Assembly: GCA_900552915.1 (NCBI GenBank)
Contig: USBS01000033.1
Coordinates: forward strand, 1-16,301
DNA from: an uncultured Sutterella sp.
GTDB lineage: Bacteria > Pseudomonadota > Gammaproteobacteria > Burkholderiales > Burkholderiaceae_F
Reading direction: 5' to 3'
Length of the DNA stretch: 16,301 nucleotides
In this document: piece after piece, positions 1 through 6,707 of the stretch
Layout of the letters: every line of letters starts with the position of its first letter
Position numbering within the stretch: the first letter of the stretch is position 1
Position numbers and translations under genes: made by a program
Notes under the pieces: model-generated
Databases searched by the model: none
What the model was told of the DNA's origin: nothing
Seen by the model: the letters and a program-made list of their open reading frames with translations, nothing else

Positions 1-1193
1 ACCAACGTACGGCCCACGGCAAGACCCGAGCCGTTTAAGGTGTGCACGTAGTGCGTGCGGCCGTCGGCGTCCTTGTAGCGGGCACCCATGCGGCGGGCCT
101 GGAAGGCTTCGCAGTTGGAGCACGAGCTGATTTCACGGTAAGTGTTCTGCGCGGGCAGCCACACTTCGAGGTCATAGGTCTTGGCCGAACCGAAGCCCAT
201 GTCGCCCGTGCACAGCAGTACCTTGCGGTACGGCAGGCCGAGCTTCTTCAGAATGTTTTCGGCGCAGGCCGTGAGCTCTTCGAGATGTTCATAGCTGTCG
301 TCGTCGCGCACGATGCGAACCATTTCGACCTTGTCGAACTGGTGCTGACGGATCATGCCGCGGGTGTCGCGACCGTAGGCGCCCGCTTCGGAACGGAAGC
401 ACGGCGTATGCGCGGTAATCTTGATGGGCAGGTCGCTTGCCTTGAGCATCTTGCCAGAGACGCTGTTGGTCAGCGTCACCTCAGCCGTCGGAATCAGATA
501 GAGCGTTTCGCCCTTGCCTTCCTGACCGCCCTTCTTGGCGGCAAAGAGGTCTTCCTCGAACTTAGGAAGCTGGCCGGTGCCGCGCAGCGTTTCGGCCGTC
601 ACGATGTAGGGCGTATAGCACTCGGTGTAGCCGTGCTCGGTCGTGTGCACATCGAGCATGAACTGAGCAAGCGCGCGGTGCAGCTTCGCAACCTGTCCCT
701 TCATGTAGCAGAAACGCGTGCCGGAGAGCTTGGCGGCGGTATCGAAGTCAAGGCCGAGTCCGGCGCCTACGTCGACGTGATCCTTCACGGGGAAGTCGAA
801 CGTGCGCGGCGTGCCCCAGCGGTACTGTTCGACGTTGTCGCGTTCGTCGCGGCCCACGGGGACGGATTCGTGAGGCAGGTTGGGAATGCTCATCAAGAGT
901 TCGTTCAAGCGTTCGCGCACGCTGTCGAGCTGCTGAGACAAAGCACTCAGCTTTTCCGGAATGGCTGCGGCTTCGGCCATGAACTGAGCCGCATCCTCGC
1001 CCTTGCTCTTGGTGATGCCGATCTGCTTGGAGAGCTGGTTGCGCAGCGCCTGCAGCTCCTCGGTCTTGCTCTGCACTTCCTTGCGTTCGCTTTCAAGCGC
1101 GTTGAATTCCTTTTCGGGGAAATCGAAGGGACGCGTCTTGAGGCGGGCGATCACTTCGGGAAGCTGCTTGCGCAGCATATTGATATCAAGCAT
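1..1193 (-). CDS. serS: Seryl-tRNA synthetase (3' end beyond window)
   Basis: SerRS charges tRNA-Ser with serine in the cytosol and also supplies Ser-tRNA for selenocysteine synthesis where that exists. The 397 visible codons start MLDINMLRKQLPEV. They include the N-terminal tRNA-binding coiled coil (about residues 28-100, rich in Glu, Lys, Gln and Leu), class II motif 2 (FRSEAGAYGRDTRG at about 267-280) and the start of motif 3 (GSGLAVGRTL at 388-397). The family is usually about 425-430 residues, so roughly 30 C-terminal residues lie left of base 1. The ATG at 1193 is preceded by GGAAGG six bases upstream, which fixes the start. It lies 125 bp downstream of rarA in the same direction, as in other Burkholderiales. 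The large plus-strand frame opposite it is an antisense shadow. Confidence 0.97.
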   Translation of the reverse strand, partial: MLDINMLRKQLPEVIARLKTRPFDFPEKEFNALESERKEVQSKTEELQALRNQLSKQIGITKSKGEDAAQFMAEAAAIPEKLSALSQQLDSVRERLNELLMSIPNLPHESVPVGRDERDNVEQYRWGTPRTFDFPVKDHVDVGAGLGLDFDTAAKLSGTRFCYMKGQVAKLHRALAQFMLDVHTTEHGYTECYTPYIVTAETLRGTGQLPKFEEDLFAAKKGGQEGKGETLYLIPTAEVTLTNSVSGKMLKASDLPIKITAHTPCFRSEAGAYGRDTRGMIRQHQFDKVEMVRIVRDDDSYEHLEELTACAENILKKLGLPYRKVLLCTGDMGFGSAKTYDLEVWLPAQNTYREISSCSNCEAFQARRMGARYKDADGRTHYVHTLNGSGLAVGRTL

Positions 1194-1251
1194 TTCTAAC
1201 CTTCCGATAAGGGGCGCAAAGAATGAAGCCCTTTGGCCTGTTGGCGCCCGA

Positions 1252-1281
1252 ATTAATGAATTCTTCAGTGGCGCATTCCAA
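1252..1281 (-). promoter_or_regulatory. Possible serS promoter
   Basis: In the rarA-serS gap the minus strand reads TTGGAA, an 18-base spacer, then ATTAAT. This is a moderate sigma-70 match (four of six bases in each box) about 60 bases upstream of the serS ATG. The -35 box overlaps a short perfect hairpin (1272-1288). It would let serS be expressed apart from ftsK-lolA-rarA. The call rests on consensus matching only. Confidence 0.3.
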
Positions 1282-1318
1282 GAATGCGGACAAACGAAAA
1301 TTCTAGCACTCGGCCTTC

Positions 1319-2716
1319 CTACCGCTTGCGGGCTTTCCCGCTGCGTTGTGCCTGGGCATTGAGTTCGCGCAAACGGGCAAGCTTTTCACCGATCTTGATT
1401 TCAAGCCCCCGATCGGTGGGCTCATACCAGCGCATGCCCTCAAGCCCCTCGGGCAAATACACTTCGCCCGCAGCAAAAGCTCCCGCTTCGTCGTGCGCAT
1501 AACGATAACCGTCACCGTAGCCGAGGTCTCCCATCAGCTTGGTGGGCGCATTTCTCAAATACATCGGCACGGGGCGCGTGCCGTCTTCGCGCACGAATGC
1601 TCGAACGGCGTTGAACGCTTTGTAGACGGCGTTGCTCTTGGCTGCAACCGCGAGATAAACCACGGCTTGCGCAAGCGCAAGTTCACCTTCCGGAGACCCG
1701 AGCCGCTCGTAGATGTCGGCCGCATTGAGCGCCACTTCGGTGGCACGCGGATCGGCCAGCGAAATGTCTTCGATGGCCATTCGGATAAGGCGGCGGGCGA
1801 TGTAGCGGGGGTCGCACCCGCCGTCGAGCATGCGGCACATCCAGTAGAGCGCCGCATCGGGGTCGGAGCCGCGCACACTTTTGTGCAGCGCGCTGATCTG
1901 ATCGTAGAAATTCTCGCCGCCCTTATCGAAACGCCGCAGACTCGAGGGAAGCGCACTGCGCAGGAAGTCCTCGTCAATGACGTTCATCTTCCGATCACTT
2001 GCCATGCCGCAGGCCACTTCAAGGGCATTGAGGCAGCGCCGTGCGTCGCCGTCGGCCGAACCGATTACGATTTTGCGCGCCTCGGGCGTCAATTCCATTC
2101 CCGGAAATTCACGCGCCAAAGCTCGGTCAATCAGTTCGGACACCTCGTCGGGCGCCAGCGACTCGAGTACGTAAACGGCCGAGCGGCTCAAAAGCGCCGA
2201 ATTCACTTCAAAGGACGGGTTTTCGGTCGTGGCGCCCACGAAAATGAAGAGCCCCGACTCCACATGCGGCAGAAACGCATCCTGCTGGCTCTTGTTGAAG
2301 CGGTGCACCTCGTCGACAAAAACCAATGTCGGAATGCGCCGCTGAGCCATCGTGATGCGGGCTTCCTCGACAGCCTCGCGAATCTCCTTTACGCCGCTTA
2401 AAACCGCCGAAATCGCAATGAAAGGCAGTCCGAACGCATCGGCCATGAGGCGCGCAAGCGTCGTTTTGCCCACGCCCGGGGGTCCCCACAAAATCATCGA
2501 GTGCGGACGGTGTGTTTCAAAGGCTACGCGCAGCGGCTGCCCCGGTCCCAGAAGCTTCTTCTGTCCGATGACTTCGTCGATTGTCTTGGGACGCATGCGC
2601 TCGGCCAAAGGCGCAAGCTTATTGAGCAGCAGTGCAGCCTGCGAAGCCGCTTCGCTCACTGCTGACGGCCGCACGGGCTGCTCGGGCTCCAATCCTTCAA
2701 ACAAATCCTGCGCCAT
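1319..2716 (-). CDS. rarA: Replication-associated recombination protein A (AAA+ ATPase)
   Basis: RarA (MgsA, homologue of eukaryotic WRNIP1/Mgs1) is a clamp-loader-like AAA+ ATPase that acts at stalled replication forks and single-stranded DNA ends. The 465-residue protein has Walker A GPPGVGKT at 78-85, Walker B LVFVDE at 131-136 followed by VHRFNKSQQD, and sensor 1 GATTENPSFEVN at 161-172. The family's C-terminal tetramerisation region follows, with RYIARRLIRMAIEDISLADP well conserved. The length is normal for the family (about 430-465). The ATG at 2716 follows AGGG seven bases upstream. It lies 15 bp after lolA, so it is probably in the ftsK-lolA-rarA transcript. Several antisense and out-of-frame reading frames overlap it and have no family resemblance. 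Confidence 0.96.
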   Translation of the reverse strand: MAQDLFEGLEPEQPVRPSAVSEAASQAALLLNKLAPLAERMRPKTIDEVIGQKKLLGPGQPLRVAFETHRPHSMILWGPPGVGKTTLARLMADAFGLPFIAISAVLSGVKEIREAVEEARITMAQRRIPTLVFVDEVHRFNKSQQDAFLPHVESGLFIFVGATTENPSFEVNSALLSRSAVYVLESLAPDEVSELIDRALAREFPGMELTPEARKIVIGSADGDARRCLNALEVACGMASDRKMNVIDEDFLRSALPSSLRRFDKGGENFYDQISALHKSVRGSDPDAALYWMCRMLDGGCDPRYIARRLIRMAIEDISLADPRATEVALNAADIYERLGSPEGELALAQAVVYLAVAAKSNAVYKAFNAVRAFVREDGTRPVPMYLRNAPTKLMGDLGYGDGYRYAHDEAGAFAAGEVYLPEGLEGMRWYEPTDRGLEIKIGEKLARLRELNAQAQRSGKARKR

Positions 2717-2731
2717 GGCTATCCCTACACC

Positions 2732-3367
2732 TTAGTGCGTATCCTGCAGGACGTCGGCTCCCTGCGGAATTTTGAAGACAAAGACCGACGCGTCGACCTT
2801 GCCGTTGGCGGCAAACTCGGAAAACGCAAGCGTCACCGTCTGTCCGAAATGATCGAGCAGCCGCATGGCAGCAGGCAGCCCCTTGCCGTCAAAGCCGATC
2901 TCGAAGCGCTTGTACGTGAAGTCTTCCGTCTTGGGCTCGGCCGAAACCCAGTCGAGGCCGTCGTCGGACTTGATGTCGGCAAGCGTAAAGCTCTTTTCGA
3001 TATCCCCCTTGCCGAAGAGCACGGCCGCCGGAGTCGACCCCATCGCTTCGGTGAGTTTTCGAACCGTTACCTGATTGAGGTCCGGGTCCCAAACGTAGAC
3101 GGTTTTGGCGTCTGACACAATTGTCTGCGGGTAGGGCTTGACGGTTTCCCAGACAAATTTGCCGGGACGCTCGAAAACGAAACGTCCGGACGAGTCGCCG
3201 CCCGCCACCGGACCGTTCTTATCGACCACCTTCTGGGTGAAAACGCCCTGTGCGGTCGCCGTGCTCTTAGCAAACGCAAGCAACGCCGCCTTGCCGGAGG
3301 CGGCAAATGTCCCCGAAGCAGCAAAGGCAAAGCCGACGGCGCACAAAGCTGTCAGAAACTTTCTCAT
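2732..3367 (-). CDS. lolA: Outer-membrane lipoprotein carrier protein
   Basis: LolA is the periplasmic chaperone that takes lipoproteins released by the LolCDE transporter and passes them to LolB at the outer membrane. The 211-residue product begins with a Sec signal peptide (MRKFLTALCAVGFAFAASGTFA, predicted cleavage near residue 22). The mature part shows the LolA pattern GRFVFERPGKFVWE, then YPQTIVSDAKTVYVWDPDLN. The ATG at 3367 shares one base with the ftsK stop (TGATG) and has GGAG eight bases upstream. A TTG one codon earlier is less likely. The overlap suggests translational coupling to ftsK, and the order ftsK-lolA-rarA is usual in betaproteobacteria. Confidence 0.94.
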   Translation of the reverse strand: MRKFLTALCAVGFAFAASGTFAASGKAALLAFAKSTATAQGVFTQKVVDKNGPVAGGDSSGRFVFERPGKFVWETVKPYPQTIVSDAKTVYVWDPDLNQVTVRKLTEAMGSTPAAVLFGKGDIEKSFTLADIKSDDGLDWVSAEPKTEDFTYKRFEIGFDGKGLPAAMRLLDHFGQTVTLAFSEFAANGKVDASVFVFKIPQGADVLQDTH

Positions 3368-5766
3368 CAAAGTGTCTCCGAGTTGTCCTTGACAAGCACT
3401 TCACGCTTGCCCGCGGGATTGGGTTTACTGACGATGCCCGCCGCCTCCATGCTCTCGAGCAGATTGGCCGCACGGTTGTAGCCGATGTTAAAGCGCCTCT
3501 GCACGAAACTTGTGGCGGCACGCTTGTGCTGAATGACCATCTGCACGGCTTCGTCGTAAAGCGGATCGTTTTCGCCCCCGCGTCGACCGCCTGCCGCACC
3601 GCCTTCGGCTGACGAACCGCCCGCTGCGGGTTCGGTCACAGCATCCACATATTCGGGAGCCCCCTGAGCCTTCAGATCCTCAACGACGCGCAGCACTTCG
3701 GCTTCGGCCACCATGCAGCCCTGAATGCGCTGCATGCCCTGTCCCGGCCGCTTAAAGAGCATGTCTCCCTTGCCAAGAAGATCCTGAGCGCCCGTGTCGT
3801 CGAGCACCACCTGACTGTCAAAGCGGCTTGCCACCTGAAAGCAAATGCGCGCCACGATATTGGCCTTGATGAGCGGCGTCACGATGTCCACACTCGGACG
3901 CTGCGTTGCAAGCACCAGATGAATGCCCGCTGCTCGCGCCTTTTGAGCCAATCGCATGATCTGCGTTTCGACTTGTTTGCGATTGACGAGAATAAGATCG
4001 GCCAGCTCGTCGATGAAGCACACGATGTAGGCAAAGGGCTTCAGAGGCGTATGCGGCTGCTGATCTTCGGGCGAAATATCAAACGGATCCATCAGGGGCG
4101 AGCCGGCGTCGATTGCGGCCTGCACCTTATCGTTGAAGGTATCGAAACTGCGAACGCCGAGCTTACTCATCAGGTTGTAGCGGCGATCCATTTCGTTTAC
4201 GAGCCAATTCAAGGCGTTCGAAGCCTTGTTCATGTCGGTGACGACCGGACACAACAAGTGCGGAATATCCTGATACAGCGAAAATTCCACCGTCTTCGGG
4301 TCGATCAACACCAAACGGAGCCGATCGGGAGTGCTCTTATAAAGAAGCGACAGAATCATCGTGTTGATGCACACGGACTTGCCCGACCCGGTGGTGCCGC
4401 CCACAAGCAAGTGCGGTAACTTTGCAAGATCCACCACAACGGGTTTGCCTGCGATGTCCTTGCCGAGAGCCAAAGAAAGCGACGAACGGCTTTCCGTGAA
4501 GTCGCTGCTGCCGATGATTTCACGCAAATACACCGCCAGGCGCTGCTTGGAGCCGTTCGGAATTTCCAGCCCCATATAGGGCTTGCCGGGAATCACCGGC
4601 ACCACGCGCACCGAGTCGACAGAAAGCGAACGCGTGAGATCGCGCCGAATGTCGTCGACACGGCTGCCCTTGACGCCGGGAGCGAGTTCCAGCCAATACT
4701 GCGTGATGACGGGGCCCGCTTGTGCTCCCACAACCGTGGCGTCGATTCGGTAGGTTTTGAGCTTGGTCTCGATGAGGCGGCTGATTCGATCGACCATTTC
4801 GGCGGAAATGCCCTGTCGCTCGGCCGGAGGATTGTCGAGAATGTCCAGCGCCGGCGCGTGCGGGCCTTGGGCTTCGGCCTTGGCGGCGGCAGCTCCTGCG
4901 GAAGCGGTTCGCTTGGCGCGCGAGGCTGTCGATTGAGTTCGGCGCTGCGGCTGCGAAGGTACGGCGGCCGGTGTTTCCTCGAGAACCGCTTCTTCCGCGA
5001 CTTCCTCGGCAGAAGCCTCGGCCTGCTCGCTTGCCTTCTCTTCATCTTTGCGCCGAGGTGTCGTAAAGAACTTACCGACCGTTTCGAAAATGAGGCCGAT
5101 CTTTTCAGCCAAATCAAACCAGGAAAAACCGAAAACCAGCGAAAGGCCGATTGCGGTCAACAACAAAAAAAGAAAAGTCGAGCCCCAGATGCCCAAGAAG
5201 GGCGTCACCTGAGAAGCAACAAACTGGCCGTACAACCCGCCGGCTCCGAGCGGCAGCGTCAAGCCTGCGTAGCCGAACTGCAACGTTTCCAGGCCCACGG
5301 AAGCGCTCAGAAGCACGACAAAACCGATAGCTGCCGACCAAGGACGCAGCCGATATTGCACCGTGTTGGCGCGCGCCCAGAGCGCCCGCACCATCTGCAC
5401 GCCCGCAAACGCAAGCACCGCCACCACCCACCAGGCCGAACGGCCCAACAGCCAATAGGCAAAGTCGGCCGACCAGGCACCTAAAATGCCGCACAGATTG
5501 GCTGCCTTCTGCGTGCCCGTAACGGAAAAACCGGGATCAGCCGGGGAATAGGTAAAAAGCGAAAGACCGAAAAGTACGGCCAGAGCAAGGCAGACAATCC
5601 AGCCGCCGGCCACAACCAGATAGCCCGCTGCGCCCGAAAAGCGCGCAAAAGCCTCGGCACGCGCGGCTCTTGCCTGTTCGCGTGCTGCCTTAAGATCGGC
5701 GCGTTCCTGCGCCTCTTTGTTTTCTCGCCATTCGCTGGCGATCGCGGGTTTTTTGGTTTTACGCAT
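3367..5766 (-). CDS. ftsK: DNA translocase FtsK
   Basis: FtsK couples division to chromosome dimer resolution. It sits at the septum, pumps DNA directionally and activates XerCD at dif. The 799-residue product has about four membrane segments (near 46-71, 105-128, 142-162 and 185-215). A Glu/Ala-rich, low-complexity linker follows (about 240-305), then the alpha domain. The RecA-like motor has Walker A GGTTGSGKS at 456-464 and Walker B FIDELADL at 584-591. A Gly/Ala linker at 714-732 precedes a winged-helix gamma domain (about 734-794) that should read KOPS sites. The short linker makes it SpoIIIE-sized rather than E. coli-sized. The ATG at 5766 was chosen because the 54 upstream in-frame codons show no conserved content. 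The Shine-Dalgarno match there is poor. Confidence 0.97.
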   Translation of the reverse strand: MRKTKKPAIASEWRENKEAQERADLKAAREQARAARAEAFARFSGAAGYLVVAGGWIVCLALAVLFGLSLFTYSPADPGFSVTGTQKAANLCGILGAWSADFAYWLLGRSAWWVVAVLAFAGVQMVRALWARANTVQYRLRPWSAAIGFVVLLSASVGLETLQFGYAGLTLPLGAGGLYGQFVASQVTPFLGIWGSTFLFLLLTAIGLSLVFGFSWFDLAEKIGLIFETVGKFFTTPRRKDEEKASEQAEASAEEVAEEAVLEETPAAVPSQPQRRTQSTASRAKRTASAGAAAAKAEAQGPHAPALDILDNPPAERQGISAEMVDRISRLIETKLKTYRIDATVVGAQAGPVITQYWLELAPGVKGSRVDDIRRDLTRSLSVDSVRVVPVIPGKPYMGLEIPNGSKQRLAVYLREIIGSSDFTESRSSLSLALGKDIAGKPVVVDLAKLPHLLVGGTTGSGKSVCINTMILSLLYKSTPDRLRLVLIDPKTVEFSLYQDIPHLLCPVVTDMNKASNALNWLVNEMDRRYNLMSKLGVRSFDTFNDKVQAAIDAGSPLMDPFDISPEDQQPHTPLKPFAYIVCFIDELADLILVNRKQVETQIMRLAQKARAAGIHLVLATQRPSVDIVTPLIKANIVARICFQVASRFDSQVVLDDTGAQDLLGKGDMLFKRPGQGMQRIQGCMVAEAEVLRVVEDLKAQGAPEYVDAVTEPAAGGSSAEGGAAGGRRGGENDPLYDEAVQMVIQHKRAATSFVQRRFNIGYNRAANLLESMEAAGIVSKPNPAGKREVLVKDNSETL

Positions 5767-5775
5767 AGCCGCTGA

Positions 5776-5781
5776 ATTATA
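5776..5781 (-). promoter_or_regulatory. Possible ftsK -10 box
   Basis: A perfect TATAAT on the minus strand lies nine bases upstream of the chosen ftsK ATG. Transcription from it would start only two or three bases before the codon, giving a nearly leaderless message. That fits the absence of a clear ribosome-binding site. No good -35 box lies 16-18 bases further upstream, so the call is weak. Confidence 0.3.
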
Positions 5782-5827
5782 GAGGTTTAGGTTCTGCGCT
5801 TCGCGCTTTTTCAAGCATCCGAAACCG

Positions 5828-5866
5828 TTTGCAAAGAGTCGATTTTCGGCAGAAACACTTTGCAAA
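5828..5866. repeat. Paired TTTGCAAA palindromes in ftsK-trx intergenic region
   Basis: The self-complementary octamer TTTGCAAA occurs at 5828-5835 and 5859-5866, 31 bp apart, about three helical turns. The pair is loosely bracketed by AAGCAT (5813-5818) and ATGCTT (5873-5878), which gives the divergent intergenic region an approximate dyad symmetry. This could be a two-site operator serving ftsK and the thioredoxin-like gene. No factor can be named from the sequence. Confidence 0.35.
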
Positions 5867-5902
5867 AACAAAATGCTTTTACTACTCAATACCTGAGTGA
5901 AC

Positions 5903-5925
5903 TTGTCGGATATACTGCCCGACAA
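5903..5925 (+). promoter_or_regulatory. Inverted repeat around a -10 box, upstream of the thioredoxin-like gene
   Basis: Arms TTGTCGG (5903-5909) and CCGACAA (5919-5925) are perfect 7-bp complements that flank TATACT (5911-5916), a good -10 match. Transcription would start near 5923, leaving a leader of about 32 bases. No convincing -35 box sits 17 bases upstream, which is what one expects when a regulator binds at the promoter. The dyad could equally be a repressor site covering the -10. Confidence 0.45.
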
Positions 5926-5954
5926 CAATCCATCGCAATACGAGGAGAACCTAC

Positions 5955-6290
5955 ATGCAGACCATGCCCAACATCACGATGATCACCGATGCCAACTTCG
6001 ATGCCGTCGTCGCAGAAAACCAAAAGCCCATTTTGCTTGCCATCGGCGCACCGTGGTGTCCGGACTGCCGCCGCCTGCAGCCCCTATTTATGCAGTTTGC
6101 CCAGAACTACAGCGACAAGCTTGTGTTCGCAAGCTGCGACTTCGACAACAACCCCGGCATCAAGGAAAAGTTCGACGTGCGCCACATTCCGGTTTTCGTC
6201 GTCTTGAAGGACGGCAAACCCGTCGATACGCTGATCGAACCCAAGAGCATCGCTCCCTTTAAGGAATTCGTTGAAAAAGCGGTGGCGTAA
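5955..6290 (+). CDS. Thioredoxin-family protein with CPDC active site
   Basis: This small cytosolic thiol-disulfide protein of 111 residues has a single thioredoxin fold and no signal peptide. The redox motif is WCPDC at 34-38 (canonical thioredoxin has WCGPC), and the cis-proline is I78-P79 in RHIPVFVVLKDGK. The spacing between them and the YSDKLVFASCDFDNNPGIKEKF section are typical of thioredoxins. The CPDC centre differs from TrxA and is seen in thioredoxin-like subfamilies, so its partner may not be thioredoxin reductase. The ATG at 5955 has GAGGAG seven bases upstream, a strong ribosome-binding site. It is divergent from ftsK and is followed by a long stem-loop rather than another gene. 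Confidence 0.88.
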   Translation: MQTMPNITMITDANFDAVVAENQKPILLAIGAPWCPDCRRLQPLFMQFAQNYSDKLVFASCDFDNNPGIKEKFDVRHIPVFVVLKDGKPVDTLIEPKSIAPFKEFVEKAVA

Positions 6291-6307
6291 CTTTCGAAAC
6301 TGCCGCT

Positions 6308-6341
6308 TTGCAGGCCGCGCACGACTCGCCGCGGCTTGCAA
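6308..6341 (+). repeat. Long stem-loop after the thioredoxin-like gene
   Basis: TTGCAGGCCGCG (6308-6319) pairs with CGCGGCTTGCAA (6330-6341). This is a 12-bp stem with one G-U pair and a 10-base loop, starting 18 bases after the stop codon. No T-run follows, so it is not a standard intrinsic terminator. It may stabilise the 3' end of the message. Its right arm contains the putative -35 box of the tRNA promoter. Confidence 0.5.
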
Positions 6342-6364
6342 ACGACACATGCCTCGGGCATAAT
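6336..6364 (+). promoter_or_regulatory. Promoter of tRNA-Ala
   Basis: TTGCAA (6336-6341), a 17-base spacer and CATAAT (6359-6364) give a good sigma-70 promoter. The start would be near 6371, about 40 bases before the mature tRNA. The bases after the -10 (GCGTGCC) are GC-rich, as in stringently controlled stable-RNA promoters. Confidence 0.6.
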
Positions 6365-6410
6365 GCGTGCCTCACCGGCGTAAGCCCGTGAAATGAAAAT
6401 TCAGCTCAGT

Positions 6411-6486
6411 GGGGGTGTAGCTCAGCTGGGAGAGCGCTGCGTTCGCAATGCAGAGGTCAGGGGTTCGATCCCCCTCATCTCCACCA
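6411..6486 (+). tRNA. tRNA-Ala (anticodon CGC)
   Basis: This is a 76-base cloverleaf with the CCA end encoded. The acceptor arm GGGGGTG pairs with CATCTCC and includes the G3-U70 wobble pair that identifies alanine tRNAs. The D arm is GCTC/GAGC. The anticodon arm CTGCG-TTCGCAA-TGCAG places CGC at positions 34-36, reading GCG codons. The variable loop is AGGTC and the T arm is AGGGG-TTCGATC-CCCCT. The gene stands alone, with its own promoter and terminator. A short protein frame crossing it is not real. Confidence 0.97.
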
Positions 6487-6493
6487 CGAATAG

Positions 6494-6530
6494 AATCCGC
6501 CGACGTTTCTCGACGTTTGCGGATTTTTTA
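6494..6530 (+). terminator. Intrinsic terminator of tRNA-Ala
   Basis: AATCCGC (6494-6500) pairs with GCGGATT (6519-6525), with a second possible inner stem ACGT/ACGT inside the loop. The run TTTTTTATTTT follows directly. It lies eight bases after the CCA end, so it should end the precursor tRNA transcript. Confidence 0.8.
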
Positions 6531-6582
6531 TTTTCTCCTTTGTTTTCAATGCCGTACGCGGCAAACACAGGCATTCTGCCTA

Positions 6583-6612
6583 TTCACTCGATTTTAGGCC
6601 CTGTGCTATATT
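6583..6612 (+). promoter_or_regulatory. Probable promoter of the SNF-family transporter
   Basis: TTCACT (6583-6588), an 18-base spacer and TATATT (6607-6612) preceded by TGC give an extended -10 promoter. The start would lie near 6619, leaving a leader of about 90 bases before the GTG start codon at 6708. The leader holds a terminator-like hairpin. Confidence 0.5.
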
Positions 6613-6645
6613 GGAAAATGGGTTAATAGTTCTAAGAAAAAATGA

Positions 6646-6675
6646 GACTTTCAGCCCTCGGTTGAGTCGTTTTTT
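6646..6675 (+). promoter_or_regulatory. Terminator-like hairpin in the transporter leader (possible attenuator)
   Basis: GACT (6646-6649), a two-base bulge and CAGC (6652-6655) pair with GTTG-AGTC (6661-6668), using one G-U pair and a CCTCG loop. G and six T residues (6670-6675) follow. The structure lies between the proposed transcription start and the GTG start, the right place for an attenuator. An ATG at 6642 opens a seven-codon frame (MRLSALG) whose stop falls inside the stem. Its Shine-Dalgarno match is weak, so translation of this peptide is speculative. Confidence 0.4.
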
Positions 6676-6707
6676 CGTCATAAAAATAAGTTTTTGGGAG
6701 AAATCGG

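Noticed and set aside
42..1199. Long open frame on the plus strand (385 codons)
   Set aside because: It is exactly antisense to serS, whose minus-strand translation shows full SerRS motifs. The plus-frame product resembles no family and arises from codon bias.
1346..2401. 351-codon plus-strand frame
   Set aside because: It is antisense to rarA, with no ribosome-binding site or recognisable domain.
6393..6626. 77-codon plus-strand frame
   Set aside because: It runs through the tRNA-Ala gene and its terminator, so it is a chance frame.
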